A DNA stretch of 64,000 bases from Ruminococcus sp. AF31-8BH. GTDB lineage: Bacteria; Bacillota; Clostridia; Lachnospirales; Lachnospiraceae. Location: assembly GCF_003460605.1 (NCBI RefSeq), contig NZ_QTVN01000001.1, positions 186,001 through 250,000 of the forward strand, given 5' to 3'. Shown here piece by piece: positions 54,312-62,083 of this stretch. The notes beneath the pieces are model-generated. The model worked only from the letters and a program-made list of their open reading frames with translations. It did not search any database and had not been told where the DNA came from. Position numbers and translations under genes: made by a program. Numbering within the stretch: position 1 is the stretch's first letter; the number at the start of each line of letters is the position of its first letter.

Positions 54312-54407
54312 ATAAGTACTTATGAGGAATTGCAAATTATACTTACAACTGCCTTACTAATTGTTGCAATTTCTTTTATGCAAAATCACGAACTTGCTCA
54401 TTTATAG
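54312..54407 (+). pseudogene. Remnant of a small holin-like (type I toxin-like) gene without ATG
   Basis: After an AGAAGGGAG site at about 54296-54303 the frame reads ATA then STYEELQIILTTALLIVAIS and FMQNHELAHL, to TAG 54405. It resembles the 30-residue hydrophobic toxins annotated as putative holin-like toxins, which start MSTYE. The usual ATG is ATA here. A structured leader (GGGTAGCCGGGGGACGTGC, near 54250) precedes it, as I recall for this family. No partner antisense RNA can be proved. The rest of the 53.9-54.6 kb gap holds no other gene that I can support. Confidence 0.6.
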
Positions 54408-54568
54408 CTATGATACTAAAACTTCCCACACCAGTACGGTGTGTTGAACATTGAAAATTCAATATTTCGGCCAATAAAAAAGGCATAAACCTGTTCCTCT
54501 TGGTATAATAGAGTTGTCGAAAAACCATTTTAACAAAGGTGCGAATCCCATTTTAGGTATGGGAAGTC

Positions 54569-54589
54569 TTAGTATGATACTAATTTTTT
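54569..54589 (+). terminator. Plus-strand terminator
   Basis: TTAGTAT-G-ATACTAA is a perfect stem with a one-base centre followed by six T (54584-54589). It may end a plus-strand transcript starting at a TATAAT near 54505. The region 54470-54560 resembles the leader of a transposase gene, but no transposase follows. Confidence 0.5.
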
Positions 54590-56168
54590 ATTTCCTCAAA
54601 ATCTCAAAATAATCAAAATCTGCCCATTTTCTTCCGCCTGTCATGTCGTGGCAGTACATGCCGAAGTGGGCGCCGGTGAAGCCCTCACTTTGTTCATCGG
54701 TGAGGATGTTGGTGGGGACTTCGGCCAATTCACGGAAATTCTGTCCGTCCAGGGAATAGTAGAATTTCGCGTGCAGGCCATCCTCGGTGGTAACGGTGCG
54801 CAGGAACAGGGGGCCGTTTTCGGGGATGGCAATCGGAGGGATTACATCATCCACTGCGAAGTGGCTGCTTCGGATTAAACGAAGCTTCGCTGGAATCTTC
54901 AGGTCAAGTGACGGACAACCATATTCCTCGTCTCTGGTTTTTACCAGAAGATAGAAGTTTCCCGTATCATACATGTAAGCCAAGCCAGCCATCTGTTCTC
55001 TGCATGTTGGCACAAAATCAATGCTGGTTTCTACTTGAACATGACGTGCCTGCTGGCGCCTGGCAATCATGCTGACGTTGCAGCAAGAATTCAGGGATTC
55101 CTGGCCATAGAGGCGCAGATAGCCCGGACGCTCGGTCAAACTTGCGTAGCTGTCATAAGACTGGCGCAGAGATGTGTAGCGCACATCCAAAACTCTCCCA
55201 AAGTCATCTCTCCCATAATCCTTCCCCTCTTCCTCCGGGAAAATATATTCTGCAATTCCCTCCGGTTCTTCCGTCTCCCATTGGCCAAACCTTCCGCCGC
55301 AGGCCAGGCGCAGCCAGCCATCTTCGTTCCACACCATTTTCTGAATTGCGGTCTCGCGGCCAAGGACGCACTGGCGGGTTCCTTTGGGTGGTCTTGCGCA
55401 TAGATGCACCATGTACCACTCCCCATTCTGAGTGCATACAAGATCTGCGTGCCCGCACTTCTGCAGCTCCTCCGGATTTTCCACATCAGAAGTCAGAACC
55501 GGATTGCCTGTATCTTCCTCGTATGGTCCCCAAATGGAACGCGCTCTCGCCATAGTTGCCATATGCTCATAGCTGGTTCCGCCTTCTGCCATCAGCAGAT
55601 AATAATATTCCCCAATATGGTAAATATGCGGTCCTTCTGTATAATTTCGCCCCGTGCCCGGGAAAACATTCTTCGCCTCTCCAACCAGACATTCCTGCAC
55701 CGGGTCATACTCCTGCACCAGGATCCCTTTGAAATTATTGATCATATTCACCACATATTTTTTCCCATCTGTATCATGAAACAGGGAAGGATCGAACCCA
55801 GAACTATTCAGATAAACTGGTTCCGACCAGCCTCCCCGGATATCCTTTGATTTCACCACGTAATTATGGGTATTAAAAAATCCGCTGGTACGAGTCTTCA
55901 CATCTGTATAAATCAGCCAGAAATACTCCCCGTCCCAAGAAATATCCGGAGCCCACACGCCGCAGGAATCCGGCTCTCCTACCATGTTCAGCTGGCTCAT
56001 CCTGGTCAGTGGTGACGGCAGCTGCTCGTAATGCTTCAAATCCTTTGAGTGGTAAATTTTCACACCCGGCCACCACTCAAAGCTTGAATTTGCAATATAA
56101 TAATCATCTCCTACACGGATAATACTTGGATCCGGGCAAAATCCCGGAAGAATTGGATTTTGAATCAT
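54588..56168 (-). CDS. GH43-family beta-xylosidase/arabinofuranosidase-like enzyme
   Basis: This 526-residue enzyme has the GH43 propeller with base Asp13 (GFCPDPSIIRVGDDYYIANS), pKa-modulating Asp in SSGFDPSLFHD near residue 125 and acid Glu in NYTEGPHIY near 180. A C-terminal beta-sandwich (about 330-526) is as in subfamily 11 beta-xylosidases. No signal peptide, so it acts in the cytoplasm. It is the last gene of the second sugar operon and would cleave xylose- or arabinose-containing oligosaccharides. Confidence 0.9.
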   Translation of the reverse strand: MIQNPILPGFCPDPSIIRVGDDYYIANSSFEWWPGVKIYHSKDLKHYEQLPSPLTRMSQLNMVGEPDSCGVWAPDISWDGEYFWLIYTDVKTRTSGFFNTHNYVVKSKDIRGGWSEPVYLNSSGFDPSLFHDTDGKKYVVNMINNFKGILVQEYDPVQECLVGEAKNVFPGTGRNYTEGPHIYHIGEYYYLLMAEGGTSYEHMATMARARSIWGPYEEDTGNPVLTSDVENPEELQKCGHADLVCTQNGEWYMVHLCARPPKGTRQCVLGRETAIQKMVWNEDGWLRLACGGRFGQWETEEPEGIAEYIFPEEEGKDYGRDDFGRVLDVRYTSLRQSYDSYASLTERPGYLRLYGQESLNSCCNVSMIARRQQARHVQVETSIDFVPTCREQMAGLAYMYDTGNFYLLVKTRDEEYGCPSLDLKIPAKLRLIRSSHFAVDDVIPPIAIPENGPLFLRTVTTEDGLHAKFYYSLDGQNFRELAEVPTNILTDEQSEGFTGAHFGMYCHDMTGGRKWADFDYFEILRK

Positions 56169-56251
56169 CTCTTCTTACCTCCACTTTATAAAAAAAGATT
56201 GTAAAATCGCAACCTTGCTACAATCTTACAATCCTTTTCAATATACATTTT

Positions 56252-56291
56252 ATGATACCAGTGGCAAAAGACCTTTTGACGCTTATATCAT
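56252..56291. repeat. 40-bp nested palindromic intergenic repeat, copy 2
   Basis: The reverse complement shows ATGATAT, CAAAAGGTCTTTTG and GTATCAT. It matches copy 1 (21770-21809) at 33 of 40 positions. It lies directly after the stop of the MGH1-like gene at 56293. Confidence 0.7.
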
Positions 56292-56292
56292 T

Positions 56293-57582
56293 TTATTTCT
56301 CATACAACGACTGCAGACACATTGGTTTCTTTCCTTCAAGCTCATCTGCCATATTCAGCGCCAGTATGTTCCAGTTGATAAAACCTCCATTCATAATCGG
56401 TTTCCCGTTAAATGGATCGTAATACTCATGAAGACTGCCCGTTTTTTCCAGATCATCTCCAAGAAGGCGCATGGTGCGCTTGTACATAATTTCCGCCTCC
56501 ATGCAGTACCCGTAGTTCAAAAGTCCGCGAAATACCACATAGTTTGCAACCAGCCAGATCGGGCCAAGCCAGTTGGACGGATTATTGGTAACAGACAGGT
56601 CAAACATTTTCTCATCCTTTGAAAGCGTGGTCAGGCCAAAGTCTGAACCAAAGGTATCGGGATCAAAAATATGCTTCACCATATCTGCTGCCTGCTCTTT
56701 GGTAGCAATTCCTGCATACATGGGAATGAACCCAGACCATACACGAACCTTGATAGGCAGTGTTTTCCAGAAAACCCCAAGCCCCTGATGGAACCAATCG
56801 TATTTTCTGGTCTTAATATCTACATCGACGGAATAGAAAAAGCGGTCACGCTTATCCCAGCATTCCTGCTGGATAGCTGTAATCAAAGCTTCACGTTTTC
56901 CAAGAAGCTTCTTTGCCTCTTCCTCTTTTCCAAACTGGCGGTACAGCTTTGCGCCAGCCTCAAGCTCTACGCACATAAAGCTGTTCAGATAAATATTTGC
57001 AGTGGAAAATGACGGGCGGCCAAAAGTCGCCGGGTCATTATCCATACCGATCATAATATCATCCTGCCATACATACAGCCCACTGTTTTCGTGGAAATAA
57101 TAGCGATCATAACAGTCGAAATATTTCGCTGCACCAGGCAGAAATTCCTCAGTCCAGCTGTAATCTCCTGTATAATCACTGATCAGGCACATCTGGCTGC
57201 AAAGGAAGGGCTTATGCATATTCATGATTTTTCCTTCTTTGTGCCGCATATTCAGATACGGCTCCGGCCAGTCTGCAACCTCGATCATCATAGGAATGTA
57301 TCCGTCTTCAAGCTGATGATCAAAAAAGTTGCGAATATTTCCCTGTGCATGCTCTATAATTCTCGGCCTCACGGACGGATCCTCGTAAGAATCTGCCAGA
57401 TTCAGGAAGCCGTATACGGACCAGTAGGTATCCCAGTCCCATACATTTCCATCATAAACAGAGCCTGGATCAATAAATGGATAGCGGATAAAGCTTCGCG
57501 GATTCTTCAGCACATCCTCCGTGTGAGACATTACAAAATTTTTCAGTTCCTGTCTGTACCGCTCTGTCCTTTTATCTTCCAT
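56293..57582 (-). CDS. MGH1-like (GH63/GH37-type) alpha/alpha-barrel glycoside hydrolase
   Basis: This 429-residue protein has the (alpha/alpha)6 hydrolase features of the trehalase/mannosylglycerate hydrolase group: VYDGNVWDWDTYWSVYGFLN near residue 43, DDIMIGMDNDPATFG near 172, NPSNWLGPIWLVANYVV, and SLHEYYDPFNGKPIM near the end with a likely catalytic Glu. It has no signal peptide. It is just downstream of the transporter permeases, so it probably acts on the imported sugar. The linkage specificity cannot be told. Confidence 0.82.
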   Translation of the reverse strand: MEDKRTERYRQELKNFVMSHTEDVLKNPRSFIRYPFIDPGSVYDGNVWDWDTYWSVYGFLNLADSYEDPSVRPRIIEHAQGNIRNFFDHQLEDGYIPMMIEVADWPEPYLNMRHKEGKIMNMHKPFLCSQMCLISDYTGDYSWTEEFLPGAAKYFDCYDRYYFHENSGLYVWQDDIMIGMDNDPATFGRPSFSTANIYLNSFMCVELEAGAKLYRQFGKEEEAKKLLGKREALITAIQQECWDKRDRFFYSVDVDIKTRKYDWFHQGLGVFWKTLPIKVRVWSGFIPMYAGIATKEQAADMVKHIFDPDTFGSDFGLTTLSKDEKMFDLSVTNNPSNWLGPIWLVANYVVFRGLLNYGYCMEAEIMYKRTMRLLGDDLEKTGSLHEYYDPFNGKPIMNGGFINWNILALNMADELEGKKPMCLQSLYEK

Positions 57583-57586
57583 AATA

Positions 57587-58414
57587 TTAACCCTTTACAG
57601 CTCCTGCTGTCATACCTTCCATCAGTTTCTTATTCAGTGCCATGTACAGAAGCAGAAGCGGGAATACACTCATGGATACAGAAGCAAAGATTGCACCCCA
57701 GTTCTTGGATCCAAACTCATCAGAGAAATACAGAAGTCCTGTCTGAACTGTCTTCAGTGCAGAATCGCTGATGAATGTCATGGAAAACAGAAGGTCATTC
57801 CATTTGAAGAAGAACTGAAGTACCAGTACGGTTACAATGGAGTTCTTCATAAGTGGTGTTACAATATGCCACATCAGTCTGTAGATACCGCAGCCATCAA
57901 TAACGGCAGCTTCCATAATGTCATCCGGGAAGGAGCGAAGATATCCCTGAACCAGATAGATGGAAAGTGACAAACCGAAAGCTATGTAAGTAATGATCAG
58001 ACAGGTTCTGGTATTCAGCATATTTGTTTTGCTGTAAATCTGGAACAGCGGGATCAATGCGATTGCAACCGGAATCATAATACCGAAACGGAAATACTGT
58101 GCAACTGCATTTCTGAATTTCCATTTCATCTTGGTTACAGCGAAACCAACTGTCACAGAGAAGAATACGATAAATACCAGTGCCACTAATGTGGTAATCA
58201 AGCTGTTCTTAAAGAATGTGGACATGTGGCCTCTTGTCCATGCATCAGAGTAGTTCTGGAAATAAAAGCCATCGTTTAATGCATAGGCAGGTTTCTCACT
58301 CCACTCAGCCTGTTTCTTGAAGGATGCTGTAAGCATCCAGAACAGCGGATAAATTTCAATCATGCAAAGAAGGAAAATTACAATTCCTCGAAAAGCTGCT
58401 TTTACTTTTTTCAT
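57587..58414 (-). CDS. Sugar ABC transporter permease, MalG type (CUT1), second operon
   Basis: This 275-residue protein has six spans, the EAA loop EAAVIDG at 168-174 and the typical end LMEGMTAGAVKG. It lies 14 bases from the upstream permease and four bases from the next hydrolase gene, so it is in one operon. It is the partner of the permease at 58429-59307. There is no ATPase gene here either. Confidence 0.93.
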   Translation of the reverse strand: MKKVKAAFRGIVIFLLCMIEIYPLFWMLTASFKKQAEWSEKPAYALNDGFYFQNYSDAWTRGHMSTFFKNSLITTLVALVFIVFFSVTVGFAVTKMKWKFRNAVAQYFRFGIMIPVAIALIPLFQIYSKTNMLNTRTCLIITYIAFGLSLSIYLVQGYLRSFPDDIMEAAVIDGCGIYRLMWHIVTPLMKNSIVTVLVLQFFFKWNDLLFSMTFISDSALKTVQTGLLYFSDEFGSKNWGAIFASVSMSVFPLLLLYMALNKKLMEGMTAGAVKG

Positions 58415-58428
58415 AATATTTCCTCCTT

Positions 58429-59307
58429 TCAGTCTTTCACATCAAATTTGTTAATAACAAGAGAACCGACTACACAGATCAGGAAAATCACGATTGCGAT
58501 AACGCTGGCGTAACCCACCTTATTGTATGTAAATGCAACGTCATACATATACATGGACAGTGATTTGGTTGCGCTTCCTGGACCGCCCTTTGTAAGAGCC
58601 ATAGCGGACTCAAACATTTTTACAGTACCGGAGAAGCTGAATACAAGGCTGGTGATTACCATCGGACGAAGCAGTGGAAGAAGAATATTCTTAAATAACT
58701 GCCATCCGCCGCAGCCATCGATTCTTGCTGCTTCCAGGATATCATCGGAGATATCAAGGAGTGCACCATAGAAAATTACGGAATAGAATCCCATGGCTAC
58801 CCAGATATCCATTACACACAATGCCCAGAGAGCTGTGCTGGACTGGCCGATCCATGGCTGAACAAGGTTTGTAAAACCAAGAGAGTCAAGTAAGGAGTTT
58901 AACAGACCATAGTTTGGCTGAATCTCATAAATCTTTGCAAACAGCTGACCTACTGCAACAGTAGGAAGTACTACAGGGAAGAAAACCAGGGTTCTTACGA
59001 TAGTTTTGCATCTCCTCAACCAGAATTTAAACATCAGGGAAAGTAAAAGTCCCATTCCAACCTGGCCAATGGTTACTACTAATACATATTTACAGTTTAC
59101 TGTTAATGCATTTAAAAAGTTCTTGTCTCTAAAAAGTCTTGCATAATTGTCAAATCCGGCAAATTCCCACTGAAGTCCCGGGCTGCCGCTGAAAAATGAA
59201 TAGTACAGCGACCAGATAACCGGTACCATTACGATGATAGTGTAAACAATTAACGCCGGAATTACGAAAAGGGATATCGCTTTCTTATTACCTAATACCT
59301 TGTTCAT
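58429..59307 (-). CDS. Sugar ABC transporter permease, MalF type (CUT1), second operon
   Basis: This 292-residue membrane protein has six spans and the EAA loop EAARIDG at 192-198. The start MNKVLGNKK at 59307 has AGGAAGGAA upstream. A longer reading would run through the attenuator hairpin. It follows the binding-protein gene after that hairpin and pairs with the permease encoded next. Confidence 0.93.
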   Translation of the reverse strand: MNKVLGNKKAISLFVIPALIVYTIIVMVPVIWSLYYSFFSGSPGLQWEFAGFDNYARLFRDKNFLNALTVNCKYVLVVTIGQVGMGLLLSLMFKFWLRRCKTIVRTLVFFPVVLPTVAVGQLFAKIYEIQPNYGLLNSLLDSLGFTNLVQPWIGQSSTALWALCVMDIWVAMGFYSVIFYGALLDISDDILEAARIDGCGGWQLFKNILLPLLRPMVITSLVFSFSGTVKMFESAMALTKGGPGSATKSLSMYMYDVAFTYNKVGYASVIAIVIFLICVVGSLVINKFDVKD

Positions 59308-59338
59308 AAAATTCCTTCCTTTCTGATTTCTGACATAA

Positions 59339-59372
59339 AAATGGGAGTGTCTGTTGGCAAACACTCCCATTT
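59339..59372 (-). terminator. Intercistronic attenuator hairpin, second sugar operon
   Basis: AAATGGGAGTGT and ACACTCCCATTT form a perfect 12-pair stem with a nine- to ten-base loop and a T-rich tail on the minus strand. It sits between the binding-protein stop and the first permease start. Confidence 0.82.
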
Positions 59373-59405
59373 GAAGTTCAAAGCTTATATTGCCAAAGCT
59401 GATAC

Positions 59406-60710
59406 TTACTGCATGTCATATACGTCCTGGATGGACTGCATATATTCTTCGCCAGTCATTTCGCCGTTCAGCAGAGGCTGTACATTTTCCTGTGCAGTCT
59501 TGGAGATTTCGCTAGGCATTTTTGCTTCCCACCATGCAAATCCTTCTGTGGATTTGTCAATCTCATCAAGAACAAGCTTGGTGTAACCATCCATATCATC
59601 TGCTGCAACATCATATGTGTAACCTTTAACAGTTCCCTGCTCTTCCATTGCAAGGTTTCCGATGTTCTCCATGAAGTATTTCAGGAACCAGCCAGTAGCC
59701 TCGTCATATTTATCGTTATCAAGAGCAAGAATGTTACCACAATTCATAGAGTAAGAAGTTGCGGAGCTAACGGACTCATCTGCAACCGGAATGTTAAAGA
59801 ATCCGATTCCGTCCTCGCCTGCCGGGTTCTGGGAATCATCTGTCAGGTTCTGTGTAAACCAGGAACCATTGTAGAAGATAGCAGCTTTTCCGCTCATCAG
59901 CATGGAACCAGCTGTGTTCATATCAACTGTTGTAATACCTTCTCCGAAGTATCCTTTCTCAGCCCACTCTGCAAGTTTATCAGCTGCAGCAACCAGCTTC
60001 TCATCTGTGTAAGGAACCTCGCCGTCAGCTGCTTTTGTCATGATGTCGTTTCCTGCTGTTCTTACTGCGTAAGCGTTGATCAGACGGGTTGCACCCCATT
60101 TGTCAGATCCGCCGGTTGTAAGAGGCTGGATACCAGCATCGGAAAGCTTCTGAAGAACTTCTTCAAATTCATCCCATGTAGTAGGAACCTCACATCCTGC
60201 CTGCTCAAACAGAGCTTTGTTGTACCAGAAGCCTTCTACGTTCAGTCCAAGAGGAAGATCATAAAGATCATCTGTTCCGGATAATCCTTTCAGAAGCTCA
60301 ACAGCACCACTGTTCAAGTAATCAGCTGTTCCGATTTCATCAACTGCTTCGGAAATATCTTTTACTTTACCGGAATCGATCAGTACGCTAAGCGGAGCAC
60401 CTGCTTCATAAGCGAACAGATCCGGAAGATCATTGGATGCTGCCAGTGTAGCGATTTTCTGCTGAAGGTTGTCAGAAGCAACCATCTCATACTCCCATGT
60501 GAAGTTCGGGTTTACGTTTTTCTGATAATCTTCACAAATCTTATTTAACAGCACACCGTTGTCATTATCTTCTGCCCAGATGGTAAGGATTTTGATGTTT
60601 TTCTCAAGCTGTGGATCCTCTCCTGAGTAATCTGCTGCAAATGTAGGAACTGCAAGCATGGTGCTTGCTGTTAATGCTGCCATTAAAATAGCTAATGCTC
60701 TCTTTTTCAT
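59406..60710 (-). CDS. Extracellular sugar-binding protein of the second CUT1 transporter (no lipobox)
   Basis: This 434-residue protein has a signal peptide ending PTFA-ADY, fitting signal peptidase I. No Cys follows for lipidation. The mature protein shows the solute-binding family 1 pattern: KILTIWAEDNDNGVLLNKIC, EVPTTWDEFEEVLQKLSDAG and IQPLTTGGSDKWGATRLINA. It is the first gene of the transporter operon, about 290 bases below the response regulator. It delivers the sugar to the two permeases. Confidence 0.93.
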   Translation of the reverse strand: MKKRALAILMAALTASTMLAVPTFAADYSGEDPQLEKNIKILTIWAEDNDNGVLLNKICEDYQKNVNPNFTWEYEMVASDNLQQKIATLAASNDLPDLFAYEAGAPLSVLIDSGKVKDISEAVDEIGTADYLNSGAVELLKGLSGTDDLYDLPLGLNVEGFWYNKALFEQAGCEVPTTWDEFEEVLQKLSDAGIQPLTTGGSDKWGATRLINAYAVRTAGNDIMTKAADGEVPYTDEKLVAAADKLAEWAEKGYFGEGITTVDMNTAGSMLMSGKAAIFYNGSWFTQNLTDDSQNPAGEDGIGFFNIPVADESVSSATSYSMNCGNILALDNDKYDEATGWFLKYFMENIGNLAMEEQGTVKGYTYDVAADDMDGYTKLVLDEIDKSTEGFAWWEAKMPSEISKTAQENVQPLLNGEMTGEEYMQSIQDVYDMQ

Positions 60711-60999
60711 TATAATTCCTCCAGAATTTTCAATTTTTGATTTTTGGTTAGCCAGTTACTTTTTTCGGTCTCGTTTAATGTTTTTCGCTTATTGTCTTTG
60801 TATCCCCGGGAAATATCTTATGCTTATATAATACCAGTTTCCCGTTCATTTACCAGTGCCTAATTTTTATGGTAATGTACAGTTTTTTTAGACTGTTTTA
60901 TATAAAAATTGTAGTACATTCAGGTAGTTTATTATGCTAAATATGCAAAATACACATATCCAAAACGATGAATACGTGCACTTTGTATATACTCTTATA
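60711..60999. other. Intergenic region between regulator and binding-protein gene
   Basis: About 290 AT-rich bases. They hold a TATTATATAAG-like -10 region on the minus strand near 60825 and no open frame that looks coding. It is the likely promoter and binding region for the AraC-type regulator at 61000-62073. No riboswitch or clear terminator was seen. Confidence 0.4.
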
Positions 61000-62073
61000 T
61001 TATCCCTCTGGATTCCACACATTTCCTTTGTATTCATTGGGAGTCATGCCTTCATGCTTTTTAAAAATATCGCAAAAATATCTGTAATTATTATATCCTA
61101 CCAGCTCGCTTACTTCATGAACCTTATATCCATCCTGAAGCAGCTTTTTTGCTTTCTTAATGCGCAGGTCTGTAAGATACTTTACATAAGAGGTTCCTAC
61201 TTCTGTCTTAAAAAGAACACTTAAATATGCAGTACTCATTCCCACTCTGTCAGCAAGCTCGCTCAGTCCAATGTCCTGGTTGTAGTGTTCGTCCAGATAT
61301 GTGAGCAATTCCAGGATCACCCTGTGTCTGCTTCCTGTCTGGTCTGCTGTCAGATGCTTGTTGATATCTGACAGTACACCTTCACCGTAAGCTTGTATCT
61401 GTTCCATAGTCTCACATTTTTCCATTTCCTGGAATGAAACCAGTGAACCACGCTCCACCTGCTTCTGACTCTCAATCAGCACATCACTAAGTACACAAAG
61501 ATGCTTGTAAAATTCCCTCCTGAAATCCTGCACATCCGGATAGAGTTCCTTAAGGCAGGCGATAACCTGTCTGGAATATTCCCGAAATGATCCGGCATCT
61601 CCTCTTGTAATGCTTCGCACTCCACCCTCAAAAATCTGATCAAGCTCCTGGAATTTTTCCCTGTTAGCCTGTGCCTTTTTGTCATCTTCATATCTGGTTT
61701 TGGCCCATCCGCTTTCAACACGGGCAAGAGCATTTTTCAGCTTTTCTGCAGTAACCGGCTTATCAATATAATCCTTTACACCCAGGGTCAATGCTCTCTG
61801 CGCATACGCAAATTCAGAATACCCGCTAATTACAATAAAATTTGTATCCGGGCATTCATCCTTGGCAGCTTCGATAACAGACAAGCCATCCAGACCCGGA
61901 ATACGGATATCTGTAATTACCACATCCGGCTTCTCATTTCGGATCACTTCAAGCCCCTGGATACCATCATAAGCAGCACCTACCACTTCATAATCCAGCT
62001 TCAATCGGGAAAGCAAAGCCTTGATCCCCTGCACTACAATATATTCATCATCAATCACAACTAAACGATACAT
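61000..62073 (-). CDS. YesN-type response regulator, second sugar locus
   Basis: This 357-residue protein has a receiver domain (VVIDDEY, phospho-acceptor Asp55 in VVITDIRIPG, DYIDKPVTAEKL) and a C-terminal AraC domain (LADRVGMSTAYLSVLFKTEV, then EVSELVGYNNYRYFCDIFKK). Its linker is about 180 residues shorter than that of the first locus. It starts ten bases after the kinase stop, so the two are co-transcribed. It should activate the binding-protein operon downstream. Confidence 0.92.
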   Translation of the reverse strand: MYRLVVIDDEYIVVQGIKALLSRLKLDYEVVGAAYDGIQGLEVIRNEKPDVVITDIRIPGLDGLSVIEAAKDECPDTNFIVISGYSEFAYAQRALTLGVKDYIDKPVTAEKLKNALARVESGWAKTRYEDDKKAQANREKFQELDQIFEGGVRSITRGDAGSFREYSRQVIACLKELYPDVQDFRREFYKHLCVLSDVLIESQKQVERGSLVSFQEMEKCETMEQIQAYGEGVLSDINKHLTADQTGSRHRVILELLTYLDEHYNQDIGLSELADRVGMSTAYLSVLFKTEVGTSYVKYLTDLRIKKAKKLLQDGYKVHEVSELVGYNNYRYFCDIFKKHEGMTPNEYKGNVWNPEG

Positions 62074-62083
62074 AAATTCCTCC

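Noticed and set aside
54470..54560. Possible insertion-sequence left end (TATAATAGAGTTG-type leader)
   Set aside because: No transposase coding sequence or terminal inverted repeat could be found, so only a hint remains.
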